NCBI GenBank assembly: GCA_951394405.1
Contig: OX596342.1
Coordinates: 186,001 to 250,000 of the forward strand
Source: Coprinellus micaceus
Taxonomy: Eukaryota > Basidiomycota > Agaricomycetes > Agaricales > Psathyrellaceae
Length of the DNA stretch: 64,000 nucleotides
Direction of reading: 5' to 3'
Positions 12,297 through 22,385 of this stretch are shown here, in pieces (position 1 is the stretch's first letter; each line of letters begins with the position of its first letter). Below the pieces are notes generated by a model. The model made no database searches. It saw nothing but the letters and a program-made list of their open reading frames with translations, and was not told the origin of the DNA. Made by a program: the position numbers and the translations under genes.

Positions 12297-13528
12297 AAGA
12301 TGAAGCTGGTTTAAACCAGGGGGCCTGGATAGGTTTAAACCAGCCCAGTTTAAACTGGTTTAAACGGGCCGCACGTGGGGCGCCTGACGTAGGCGCAGCG
12401 GTACGACGGGGGGCGGGGAATGGGCGCTTATCGGAACCCGCCGCCGCGCATCGTTTGCAGAATCATATCAATTCAATGAATACCTACTACAATCACAATC
12501 AGCGATCATGCTACTGACTGAAACGGGGACAATACTCGCACCGGACGAGCAGGATGCGGTCGGAAGTGCGTTCGAGCGTGGGTTGTGCTCGAACGCGCTT
12601 CCAAATACCGGCTCGCGTGCAGGCGGTGCCCCAGCCGTCACCCACAGGAAAGGGATAATCGAGGACGGGGAGAAGGTCAAGGGACGCAGTTTGAGAGCGA
12701 TGGGATGGGTGGTGCGAGTGGGAGAGGAGGGGTGGGGGAACTGGACGAGAAACGGAGAAGAGGTGACTTACCATGCAACCACCCTCCTGCTCCTACCGAC
12801 CGGGAGCCCCCAACCCAGACCGCCGCCTGCCGCGTCACCGCTCGCCCCTCTCCAAAATGCGTATTGCCGCGTTCGTTCAAGGCCGACCCTTCGGAGATGT
12901 CGCCGCCGAGATTGAGGGGCGTTTGCGCCGTGGCCGGTGTGCTGGAGGTCGAAGTAGGTTGGGCTGGAGGAGGACGCGACAAGGAGAGGGAGGGTCTCGG
13001 GGTACGAGGCAAATTGGCCAAGGTGGAGGTGGTGGTTGCGGTTCAAGAGATGATGCCGTGCCAAACACCACGGTCGCGCCGGTCACGCGTTGATCGTTTG
13101 GTGCGACCAAATAGGGCCAAAGGGCTAGGTGTATATAACCCAGGGCGAATAGAGGGAGCCCTCCACTTCTCTTTTCCCCTCTCCACTACCGTCCCAGAGG
13201 TAGTGGGGATGGGACTTAGAGATTTTCGACATCGTCGCCCATTACGGTTGATGACGTCGACGTTCTTAGACGCCGGATAGGGGTTCGGTTTCTGGTTTAA
13301 ACCAGCGGAATTTAAATTTCTCTGCCTTCGAACTTGAGCTTGAACCCGCAATATCCAAGTCCCATTTTTCGCAGCATGTATTCGTTCAAGTAGATCCTAG
13401 TAACACTTTGTATAAGCATAGTAAACTACTGTAATAATTCTCAATAGCACCGGTTTAAACCTGTTTAAAACTGGCTGGTTTAAACCTACCCAGGCCCCCT
13501 GGTTTAAACCAACTTCATCTGGCAACAG
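12297..13528. mobile_element. TIR element 1, GTTTAAAC-rich, non-autonomous
   Basis: Imperfect terminal inverted repeats of about 73 bp lie at 12298-12370 and 13448-13520. Both arms begin AGATGAAG and then carry repeated GGTTTAAACC palindromes and the block GGGGGCCTGG. The 8-bp palindrome GTTTAAAC occurs eight times in the element. The right end continues to CAACAG, like the CTGT..CCAGATG terminus of element 2. An internal hairpin (15 of 16 paired) lies near 12565-12605. No transposase is visible; the open frames inside are low-complexity. I found no target duplication: the left flank is the microprotein repeat and the right flank is an IES2-promoter copy, so the ends may have been joined by recombination. 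About 1.2 kb. Confidence 0.7.
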
Positions 13529-13595
13529 ATTCCTCGGCCTCGAGGCGTAGGGATGCTGATTGCGTGCGTCATCACATTTAAGCGCCCGCTGCCGG
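13529..13595 (+). repeat. copy of the IES2 5' promoter repeat
   Basis: The motif CCTCGAGGCGTAGG followed by CATTTAAGCGCCCG also occurs near 14330-14390, 18780-18835 and 23840-23900. At the last two it lies directly upstream of IES2-like sequence. This copy is cut off by the TIR element at 13596. Confidence 0.6.
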
Positions 13596-14277
13596 TACTA
13601 TTGAAACCGCAGTGTTGCAAAAACTTTGGTCAGCGGCGAATTGCGACGGTGGGGGTTCGCGCACGAGCCCAAAAATTGGCCCTTGCGTTCTTGAACTAGT
13701 TGGCTACAGGGCCTTAAATTTATAAGTGGATCGGAAAAGGTCTACCTTTGCCAGAGGCGTTCCGATGAGGGGGTGTGCAAATGGCAGGGAATCCCGTAGT
13801 GTTGCAAAAACCGTCACAAGCGTGACGACATCTTAATTCGAGCCCCGAAGGGCGAGCGTGACGACCTTCCCAGCGCTGTCGCGTCGGAGTTAGAAAAGCG
13901 TTGGCAGAAGCCCGCTCGCCCCGTCACGCTCGAAATCTCTTCGACGATATTTTCACCAGCACCTCCCGGATACCTGAAATTTATGGTTAATGATGCATTG
14001 GTATGTGGTATAACTTTATTTGAGTGGTCAAAAGTGCTTCCTTCTGCTCGTGAGCGGGCATACTGTGGTTTTGCAACGGGATTTCGTCAAATTTGGGACA
14101 GATAGCGACCTCCTGGTCTAAGACGAACCCCGATTACCATATAAGTTCACCCACATGGTATTCATACCGGTTCAAACACTAAAACCAACCTTATCTAGTG
14201 GAGAATTTTAAACTGCGAGCTGTAGACCACTTTTTGCAACACTAGGGTCGTTTTGCATATCCCCGGAAACAATAGTA
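13596..14277. mobile_element. TIR element 3, small non-autonomous (about 0.68 kb)
   Basis: The outer ends TACTATTG and CAATAGTA are inverted, and inside them lie inverted copies of AGTGTTGCAAAAA (13611 and about 14231-14243). A further internal copy of that motif is near 13797. The element sits between two direct copies of the IES2 promoter repeat. It has no coding capacity that I can see. The AGTGTTGC ends recall hAT-type termini, but no 8-bp target duplication is visible, so the class is left open. Confidence 0.5.
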
Positions 14278-14319
14278 TACATACACGGGCGGCGCTCTTC
14301 GGGACATACGGGGGTAGGG

Positions 14320-15110
14320 CGGCATCACATTAGCCTCGAGGCGTAGGAGAGGCTGGGTGCGTCATCGCATTTAAGCGCCCGCGGCCGGCAAACCCCGATC
14401 TCACGTGGTCAGTCCGCTCAATCCCGATCCCGCACTGCCCCCGAAATGCCGAAATGGCAGTTTTGGCCTGCGTCCTCGACGTTTACCTCGTTCTGTCCAC
14501 TAGCTGTCCACCGCCTTCTCCCTCTTTTCTTCCTACCCCATTTTCCCACTCCATAATGACCCCTTCAACCATGACGAACCCACATACCCCACACCTTCCA
14601 GACGGACGTCTACCCGCGCTGCTCGCAGGCTGCAATCAACATAGACATGCAGAGTGGCTCGTCTCCCGGAGAGGAAGAAGAAACTAGCGAGGAGAAGCAG
14701 CCGAGTCGACCGAGGAGGGCGAGTTTGAAGGTACCCGGTGGCGGGAGGTCGAAACGCGTGCTGTCGAGCAACACTTCGTCCGAGTACCACGCCGATACGC
14801 CGCAAGAGGCAGGCGATGACAACGAGCCTGACCTCCAGCCGAGAGCTGGGCAGAGGCAGAGTCAAAGGAGATCGACCGTGGGGAGGAGGAGGAGGTTGAT
14901 GTTAAGGATGAGGAGCAGGTATGTATTCTCAGTCCCGACCTCCAAAGTACCTTAATTGACAGGATTCCCTACGCTCGCAAGCCAAGCCAATCCCAACCCA
15001 GGTTATCCCTCCGTGACCACCCCCACTCCCCTCTCGCACCTCCCCACCCAAACCCACACCAACCTCCTCGTCCGATCCCCAAGCCACCGCTCCCCAAACC
15101 ATGTTGGAGA
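14320..15110 (+). pseudogene. IES2-like pseudogene, copy A (5' part)
   Basis: The sequence aligns with the 5' part of the intact gene at 24084-27129: the promoter repeat (14330-14400), a stub of the leader, then the acidic and basic segment with RPRRASLKVPGGG and SSNTSSEYHADTPQEA at about 14690-14890. Relative to the intact copy about 0.8 kb around exon 1 and intron 1 is missing and the acidic run is shortened. The frame after the GTATGT donor at about 14920 is not maintained. It is followed by a decayed MYND copy, the same order as IES2 and MYND at 24-30 kb. Confidence 0.7.
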
Positions 15111-15239
15111 CGGATTCGAGATGGCCGTTTCCGCACGATGTTTGGGGCGACCAAGCCTCCCCAACTCCGTATGGAAGTGGTGGGGGCGACAACGAGCACG
15201 TATCAAACGCGCCTCGGCCGAGAGTCGCTGCGATACCTC

Positions 15240-16210
15240 GTGCTGAAGAACAAGAACAGCTCGCGTACGACTAGGGCACTGGCGCAGATGGCTCCACACA
15301 CTGGAGAAATCACGAGTTGGCATCCGTCTCGATCATCGGCGCCATGAGAGCAGTTATACCCAGCGGAGCAGCGACCCTACTCTGGACTCTTTCCGCACGC
15401 TTCTCCCTCTCCCTCTTGCCCGTCGGTTTCCTGCCAATGCGATCTGGGGTATGATGGAGGCATACACTCGAAAATCCACCAAGCCATGTGGCACTATATC
15501 CGCACAAGTCGATTCGCTCTATGCAAACCTCCGGCCCTCCTCACGCCCTTCCCAGATGACGGCAGTGAGGAGGGACCTTCACCATACGCAATGTACGGCT
15601 TCGCGATGATATGAAGGTGAGTCACTCACCTCAGATTCGCGTTTAGATCGTCCCCGAGTTTCCACGCTGGACTGACGCACACTCCTGTCCATTCTTACAA
15701 CATGCAGTATCACGGTCTAGGAAAGGCCAAGAAGGCGCCAATTAGGGCCTGATTAAGGTGCTATACGTGCGACCTGTCGACGACTATGTCTCTGAACGAG
15801 AGATCCATTCCCATCCATTTCCTCCGTCGGTTCGAATCATTCGTTTCTGCCTTCGAGGATACGGGTGGCACGTACAATGGACGCGATAAGCCCTTAGCCC
15901 GCTACCGTTTCAAAGGTCCCCCGTCGAAGAGACAACTCTAAATGTCTGATTTCCGCCCTCGTCCACCGACCGCAAGGACGAACTTCTCTATCGATGTCCC
16001 ATCGGTCTACCGACGTCAGTTTGTCCTGTCACCAGTCGAAACACGGTCGAAAGCTAACATGGGTCACTCTTAGCCATGCGAAGGTGCTGTCGTAGCGTCG
16101 CGGAGCGGGTTTCATCAAACAGATGAGCCAAATGGGAAGACTGCATTGGGAAGACCGAGATCCCCAGGCGGTGTAGCAACTACTGCTGGTCAAAGAAACA
16201 AAGGAACCCC
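15240..16210 (+). pseudogene. MYND-finger pseudogene, copy b (C-terminal remnants)
   Basis: Fragments match paralogue a in order. RALAQMAP at about 15270 and the helical region (to about 15530) come first. The C-terminal domain follows, with RPVDDYVSE at about 15770 and a PTARTNFSID segment at about 15975. Last comes the final exon, with QMSQMGRLH..TPGGVA at about 16110-16180. The start, most of the long exon and the zinc finger are missing, and stop codons and frameshifts interrupt the rest. It is closest to the a/e lineage. Confidence 0.7.
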
Positions 16211-16439
16211 ACCGTACCCTACCTTGTAAGGATCTCAGCGCACCGATGGCGCGTGTGCGTGCAAGCCTCCGACGTAGAGCATCCGTTGGCGGTTGGTGCG
16301 GGTTGAGGTTAAGGGGCTTGGACGGGGACAGCGAGTTGAGGTAGAGGAAGAGGCTCGGCAACCCGGGCAAGCCGAAGGAGGCTTGGAGTCGGCGTAACCC
16401 CCAGAGGTGCTTGATTGGCCACCTATGGGGCAGAGCAAC

Positions 16440-17712
16440 CTACTGCGGTGTCGCCACTCCAGTAGGCTGGAAGTTCTCTTTCCCCTCCGTACCTCTCGAA
16501 GATGTGTCCCTCTCGCCGAGTACACAATTCCTATCCGAAACCAGTACCTTGGCCTCGCCGCCCTCCTTCCACTCGGCGCCTTCCAGCGTCTTCCCAATGT
16601 CGTGGCTGCTGATGCAATACGCCACGCTGGGGATGAGCCATGGGAAATCGAACTCCCTCGCCAAATTGAGAACGACGAAAGGCGTGTTCTCTACGGGAGG
16701 GACGGTGCGAGTGGAGTCGCGTTTCCGCCACGAGGTGAGGGTGGTGGGGTAGGTGGTGCGAGGTGGGTGAGGTGTGCATAGTGACCGTCAACCCCGCTGT
16801 TGGGCTTTGGGGTGGAGTAATCCGTCCATGGCGCGAACGGGCTTCGTGTGGTGCACATTTCTATGTAATTCTGGGTGAAGTCCAGGGTACGACGCGCACA
16901 GCATGATTTATATAAGATGGGATACACAGAGGTGGATACCTAAGAGAGTGAGGACAGTATAAGATGGGGTGCACAGGGATGAATACTGAGGGGCATAGTA
17001 TATGATTGGGGTAGATGTCCGTCGTAACTAACGATGACAGTACAAGTAGCGATGAAGACGCCTGAGGCCTGGTGCTGAGCACATGGATCGTGTGGTGCTC
17101 GCTAGGTTGTGCAAATGCAAGATACTCGGAGGAAGCTGAAGGTAGTGCGCTTTTGAGCACGAGATGTTCCACGTTCCTTCACAAAGAGGGACGGAGAACG
17201 TACCTTTGCCCACAGCCCGCACACGACGGACGATCACTTTGCTGGTCGCTTCACTGCAGTCCCATCAGCAGCCATGACCGTTCCTTGCTTCACGTGGTTG
17301 GTCTGGCCCATTGTGTGCGTGGAGTCTGATCTTTGATGACGAAGAGCGATTTAGAGGGATGACGAAGGGTGCGTCCGAAGAACGTATCTCGTCCTACGAT
17401 TGGCGTATAGCACGCGAGGATTGGTGAACGGAAGTTGTGGCGACTTGCTGCTGCTGGGAGGAAGCTCCTGAGCTCCAAGCTATAGTTTGTGTAGGGACCT
17501 TCAAGAAGAGATCAGGAAACGAAGGGCTATAGAGCAGGGGTTGAGTTTTACTGCCTCCCCGATTTGGGAGAGGTACTCAGCGGAAACTCGAACACGTCCC
17601 CAAACACCGAGCTCCTCTTAGACAGAAGCCCTCTATACACTCTGAACGCCGTATCCTCGCTGAGGAGGATGAGGTTTCCGTCATCGAACCACAGTTCCTC
17701 ATCGGCCTGCAT
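16440..17712 (-). pseudogene. BTB-domain gene, broken
   Basis: Two halves of a BTB/POZ protein lie on the same strand in the right order. The N-terminal piece (17712 to about 17550) has DEELWFDDGNLILL and FRVYRGLLSKRSSVFGDVF, the usual first strands and helix of mushroom BTB proteins. The C-terminal piece (about 16700 to the TAG at 16440) has LNLAREFDFPWLIPSVAYCI and LEGAEWKEG, typical of the segment after the BTB fold. The central BTB helices are not found; a microprotein-repeat copy occupies the gap. BTB proteins often serve as cullin-3 adaptors. This copy is probably not functional. Confidence 0.6.
17234..17311 (-). CDS. 25-aa conserved microprotein, copy 2
   Basis: The 78-base frame runs from ATG to TGA in the context CACACAATGG. 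The product starts M-G-Q, has VKQGTV and DGTAVK, and ends in a lysine. The homology with copy 1 continues on both sides: upstream through a CACGCGAGGA block, a GGGAGGAAGCTC block and AACGAAGGGCT, and downstream past GTACGT. The whole unit is therefore about 0.5 kb. It lies inside the gap of the broken BTB gene on the same strand. Confidence 0.5.
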   Translation of the reverse strand: MGQTNHVKQGTVMAADGTAVKRPAK

Positions 17713-17759
17713 GAGGCTGTGGTGGGCGAGGTACTCGGGAACGGTGAGCACGAGTGAAT

Positions 17760-17890
17760 TGACAGTTTCCCCCCCTTGTCAACACCGGCTTGGGTGGAAC
17801 AGGGGTCACTGCAACGACAAGCCCCGAGACGGAGCAGATGCAATTGGACAGGGAGATCCTCTCACCTGGGACTCACAGTCAACCCGCCTA
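17760..17890 (+). pseudogene. IES2-like fragment from the last exon
   Basis: About 110 bases are close to 26742-26850 of the intact gene: CCCCCTTGTCAACACCGGCT, a glycine/threonine stretch and a block ending near GATCCTCTC. No other part of the gene is adjacent, so it is an isolated fragment. Confidence 0.65.
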
Positions 17891-18500
17891 ATGAGAGTAG
17901 GATCCGATGGCGTAGTTATTTGGGACAGGTATAGTTGCGAGCGGATGACGGCGAGTGGAGTGGGGGCAGGGATAAAGGAGCGAGGCAAGGTTGATACTCA
18001 CTCTGAATCGAGAATAGCTCTCAAAAATATGGGTATGGCTGAGCTGCGTCTCCGTATAACGGAATGACGGCATTGTGTGTGCAAACAGAGAGTTGAAAGT
18101 GCCTGAGTGGAACGAGAAAATTATAGTGACAGAAACCGGTCGCCTGAAGACTCTGTATCAGGGAGGAGGACGAGTAGCAGAGGCGAAATTTCACCCTTAT
18201 CGGGGCTCAGCACACGAGGAGCGGCGGATGGAAGATATTACGACTTTATTTTGCGGGTCTTTTGGCATGAGTAGATCTCTGAGTAGGATCTTCTAAGGAG
18301 AGGTAAGAAAGCAAAGGGCTGTAGAGTAGGTTCAGGTTTCGTCCCCCGTGTCCGAGTCGGCGGTTCCCTAATGGAGTTGGTTGTACCGCAGGATATTGCT
18401 TCTGGCCAGTGTTGCGATCGAAGTGAGGTGCGATGAGCCACTCGGTCTCGGCGAACGAAGACACATGATTAGATAACGCAAAGCTTAACAAAGATATATA
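17890..18500. repeat. degenerate repeat remnants
   Basis: The block around 17880-17930 (GGGACTCACAGTCA, then CCTAATGAGAGT and GATCCGATGGCG) recurs near 22450-22510. The stretch 18225-18320 resembles the upstream part of the microprotein unit (GCAAAGGGCTGTAGAG). No gene is seen. Confidence 0.45.
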
Positions 18501-18514
18501 TCATGCCGTCTCCG

Positions 18515-20860
18515 CCTCATCAGCGCTCATGCTCCTGTAGACTCTGGACCACAGGCATCCAACCGTATTGAGCTGGGTTTACGAGACCTCGAACTGCATT
18601 TGGCAACTTTTGACTACCCAATTGATTTGGTACGATGGGGACTTCGCTTCACCTCGGCCATCTCGCAACGCCACTCCTGGCGATTCACCTCATACCATCT
18701 CGGTATCATTGTAAATGTGCCCACCGGTGGCATTCATTGGGAGACACTGGGGTAAAGCGCTATCGCTGCTTCTACATTGGCCTCGAGGCGCAGGGGAAGC
18801 TGATTGCGTGCGTCATTAGATTTAAGCGCCCGTTAACGGCAAGCTCCGAGCCCCTATCTTATGCCGTCAGTCCGCTCAAACCCGATCCCCTCACTGCACC
18901 CGAAATGGCACCTGTTGCCAGCGTCCTCGATTCGCCTCGCTCTATCCACATTCCTCGTCCTCTTTTCCCTCTATCTCATTTTCCCGACACGTTGTTTCAA
19001 ATACCCGAAGGTCATGTCAGGACACTACGGAGGCACACAGACAGCAGGAGAACCATCGAGAGCTAGCAGAGGAGGAGGACCTGGAGGATCCGCGCAGAAC
19101 CTAATGAGACAGGTGGTGGGCGCAGAGCGGCGGAGTGGCCCCAGCCCAGTGGTAGGGGCGTACAATGATGGTTCGGGAAGCGGTGAGTGCTGGGTTCTTT
19201 TGGTTTTGGCTTGGATTCTTTGGTGGATCACGTCCATCCAATCTTTTACCACCCTGTCACAATCGTCATGAACGCTTGGGACGACCCGAAGAAAATTAGA
19301 CCAAGAAAAACATGAGGTGAACGTATGAATGGATTTGTGATCCAGACGACGGTGTCGTAACATCCATCCACTCTCACTGAACGTTTCCAGAATCGATATC
19401 ACTTTCATTTCATTTAGGCTGTGGGTGGCGATTTGATAAGTACAGTTCGACTGACGGACGCTTTGATACGATCTATCTGGCTTACCCGCCCCGCATTGGA
19501 TTAGCTTCCTCACGGTGCGCGCGTGGCAACTGTGTGCTTCGACTCAAACCACATCGTCGTCATGCCCCTCGGCTCCTCGTGCCCGTGATGTCTTTCTCTG
19601 CACTCGGGACCTCGTCGCACCCCACCCACAATGCCCATATTCCTCCCTATCTGGAGGTACCGACGACGCCCGCAACCTGGCACTCAGCCCTCACATCCGC
19701 ATCCGCCCCCTCCCGCGCTTCCCTCTCCACGATGACCCCCTCAACCACGACGACCCCTCCCGGACCTTCCCAATGCACTTCCACTCGCGCTGCTCCTACG
19801 CAGGCCGCAGTCAACGCAGGCGTGTGGATGATGAGAAGGTGGGTTTCTCTGTCTTGCGCCACCCTCTACGCTACGCCTACGTTTCGAATCTATATCTCTG
19901 CTTCGATGCTCCGTTCATTTCGTCGAGAAGCCCACCTCTCAAGCGTCCCGTATCTGCTTCTCTTTCGACCTTTCCTTTTTTCCCTCCGTTCTCGACATCA
20001 CAAGTACGAACTAGCCACCCCTTTCCCTAGGCCGAAATGATCAACCGACTCCTCAAGAAACAGTCCCGACCGCGCGCTGAGCAGCAGAACACTGCATCAT
20101 CGCTTCCTGGTTCGTTGACGCCCACGGGGCGCGGTGCGAGGAAAAGGGCGTAGAAGGTTCTTGGGGCGTCGACGAGGTTGAGGGCTGGTATATCCGTATT
20201 TCTCTGCGTTTCCTTCCCCTTCCCTTCTCGAAGTCGACTAGAATCCCTTGCTTTGATGAGTTTTGAATAACTTCAACTGACGAGGAACTTGGTGCTCTAG
20301 CTGCGGCAGCCCCAACCCCAGCCGATGGGGATGATATCGTAGTCAAAGAGGACGAAGAGCTCATCGAGAGCGATGAAAGCGAGGGCGAAGAGGAAGAATG
20401 GGAGGATGAGGTCGTCGACCAAGTGAAGCCGACTTCGTTCCAGTGGGTTAGCCAGGCTGTCCCCGTCAATGCTCTTACCCGGTGGAAGACGGGTTACCTC
20501 AACGACCAGCCACGAGACGGAGAAAATGCAAGTTTACGGGGAGAGGATTTCCCCAGGGACGAAGAAAGTCAAGATGGTCGAGAGGAAGATGGCCCTTTCT
20601 TGCTCTATCCCGTTCTCCCTCGCTCCTGGGCCCGTCTCGAAGTCACCTATGACATCGACGGCCCTCGTCCACCACCACCCGTAGTTGGGGGACTCCCGAA
20701 GACGCCTTCTGAGCTGGCGATCTGCGCTATTGCGTGGTGCGGGGCGAGGAGGAAGTACGGACTTGTGAGGAATTGGATGATTGGGGGGTGGGATGTGGCA
20801 TCTGAAGGCCTTGGAGGCTGGTGTTTAGAGCTCCGTCCCACCTTTATGATTTTGCAAACA
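18515..20860 (+). pseudogene. IES2-like pseudogene, copy B
   Basis: The duplication begins about 270 bases upstream of the promoter repeat, matching 23575 onward. Exon 1 (about 19015-19184) keeps its frame and its GTGAGT donor. The basic/serine region follows (to about 19840). The copy then jumps to the PAPA-1 core, AEMINRLLKKQSRPR at about 20033, which runs into a TAG. The acidic domain and most of PAPA-1 are lost. The last exon is frameshifted, but its zinc-finger tail is readable as CAIAWCGARRKYGLVRNW at about 20720. It is clearly non-functional as an INO80 subunit. Confidence 0.75.
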
Positions 20861-21292
20861 CTGGTAGGAGTGGAATTGTCTCGCCCGGCGCGGGCGCCTA
20901 TTTTACACTTCTCGCTCTGCGGTGTATCCTGCACCAGGAGGGGGACTTTCGGGAAGGAGGAGAGCAAGAAAAGTCTATATCGGATGGGTGGATTCGTTCA
21001 TGGGCTATATATTACACTAGGGAAGTTGGCGGTACACTGGAAGTGGGAATACGTGTCGAGTCCTTCAGCAGACGGCGCCGTCTATACGATGCGGTTGTTG
21101 GCAATCGCAGAGTGGTGCGAATGGCTTGGGTTGATTATTATACGGTAATCCTGGTGGCCCATGGGCTTGCTTCAGCTTGGACCACCCCCTTCGCATCTAA
21201 CGGACGTACCTTTGCCACAAGCCTGTGCAGACAATCACTTCTTCGGGGGCTTCACCAGCGTACCGTCCGGCCCTACGACTAATCCTTGTTTC

Positions 21293-21299
21293 ACCTGCT
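21293..21299. repeat. target-site duplication, left (ACCTGCT)
   Basis: ACCTGCT directly precedes TIR element 2 and is repeated at 22366-22372 directly after it. Confidence 0.7.
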
Positions 21300-21554
21300 A
21301 AGAAGCCCGATGGTCTTTGTTTAAACATTGGAGCATTGGATGCTTCGACCGGTCTAATACCCCTTTGTTTAAACAGGGTTCGCCGTTTCTGTGCAGGGTG
21401 GGTGTGCGGCGATGCGCTCTCTTTACGAACGGGATCGGAAGCGGGGTAGAGTAGTATAAAAATGTGTATTACAATGCTACAAAAGTAAAACATGGGGTGT
21501 CTAAACAGGACGGGCTTGGACACGAATGTCTAAACCTCCAGGTTCAGACAGCTT

Positions 21555-21591
21555 GGTCTAAACACCTCTCGCTGCGAGAGGTGTTTAGACC
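21555..21591. repeat. 37-bp perfect palindrome in TIR element 2
   Basis: An 18-base arm beginning GGTCTAAACACC is followed by one base and its exact reverse complement. It is followed at once by two 14-bp palindromes GGTGTTTAAACACC. Confidence 0.85.
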
Positions 21592-21649
21592 GAGCGGTGT
21601 TTAAACACCCGTGATGGGGTGTTTAAACACCGATCTGGAGCTGATAGAC

Positions 21650-21705
21650 CGCCTTCTTGACCCCGTCGTCACATTGCCAGATGCGACGACAGGGTCAAGA
21701 AGGCG
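21650..21705. repeat. long hairpin in TIR element 2
   Basis: CGCCTTCTTGACCC pairs perfectly with GGGTCAAGAAGGCG, and after one mismatch GTCGTC pairs with GACGAC. The stem is about 21 bp with a loop of about 14 bases. Such a transcript could fold into a small-RNA precursor; that is inference. Confidence 0.75.
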
Positions 21706-22365
21706 TCTGCAGCACCGAGATGGTGGTGGGGAAGGGAAGAAAAGAGTTGGGGGATTTTTGATGAAGTCCCGGCTTATATACATACGCGCTTGTTTGGCAC
21801 AATCAACAAAGCCGAGCACGTGCCGGCGCGAGCCAAGCAGCGCGTAAACATGGCCAAATCTGCCAGCGTATATAAACCTGGCGACATCAAGAAGGCTAAT
21901 CGCCATCCTTTCCCTTCTTCCCCTCTGGCCATGAGGGGGAGAGGGGACTTGGATGTTGGGCCGCCGTTGGAGGCGTCTCTGGCAGGTGTCAGAGGCCACC
22001 TCCGGCAATCTGGCCATATTTACACTCCGGTTTAAACACCCCGGCCGGGTGTTTAGACAGGGGTCGTCTTCGTAGATACCCCGACCTGTAAGTACCTGTT
22101 TTGTACATTTATATCTAGAGTTCAAAAAATATGATTTCGGACAATTTGTTTAGACATGCCGCGGTTTAAACCGGGGGATGTCTAGACCCATCCCCCGCTG
22201 CCCCCCCGTTCGGCTATTCAATATAAGTGTAATCAAAGTATAGTAGTCTAATTTAGTCAATCCAAACCACTAATAATGAACTGGGTTCATGTCTAAACAT
22301 CGCGCGAATTTGACCTGTCAAAGCATCTGATGAGCCGATGTTTAAAAAAGACCATCTGGTTACAG

Positions 22366-22372
22366 ACCTGCT
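22366..22372. repeat. target-site duplication, right (ACCTGCT)
   Basis: This copy matches 21293-21299 on the other side of TIR element 2. Confidence 0.7.
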
Positions 22373-22385
22373 TGGCCTGCCCCAT

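Larger units (their letters stand above)
21300..22365. mobile_element. TIR element 2, GTTTAAAC-rich, non-autonomous (1066 bp)
   Basis: The termini are imperfect inverted repeats of about 50-60 bp (GATGGTCTTTGTTTAAACAT at the left; the right arm reads the same on the other strand with several changes). A 7-bp duplication, ACCTGCT, flanks the element, and the insertion splits microprotein copy 3. GTTTAAAC occurs six times, with many GTCTAAAC/GTTTAGAC variants. Strong internal palindromes are present. No transposase is encoded. The terminal CTGT..CCAGATG motif and architecture match element 1, so the two belong to one family. Confidence 0.75.
21235..22385 (-). pseudogene. 25-aa microprotein, copy 3, split by TIR element 2
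   Basis: The first 20 bases of the frame (from the ATG at 22385 down to 22366) read M-G-Q-A-K-Q. The remaining 58 bases (21292 down to the TGA at 21235) read VKQGLV, DGTLVKPPKK, stop. TIR element 2 lies between them. Removing the element and one 7-bp duplicate gives exactly 78 bases, the length of copies 1 and 2. The frame was therefore intact when the element inserted. Confidence 0.65.

Noticed and set aside
12585..13280. A 231-codon open frame inside TIR element 1 that could be a transposase
   Set aside because: The translation is low-complexity, rich in Arg and Gly, has no ATG (a TTG-type start was needed) and shows no transposase motif.
12280..13540. A target-site duplication for TIR element 1
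   Set aside because: The bases outside the two arms (about ATAAAAAA at the left, ATTCCTC at the right) do not match at 5-9 bp.
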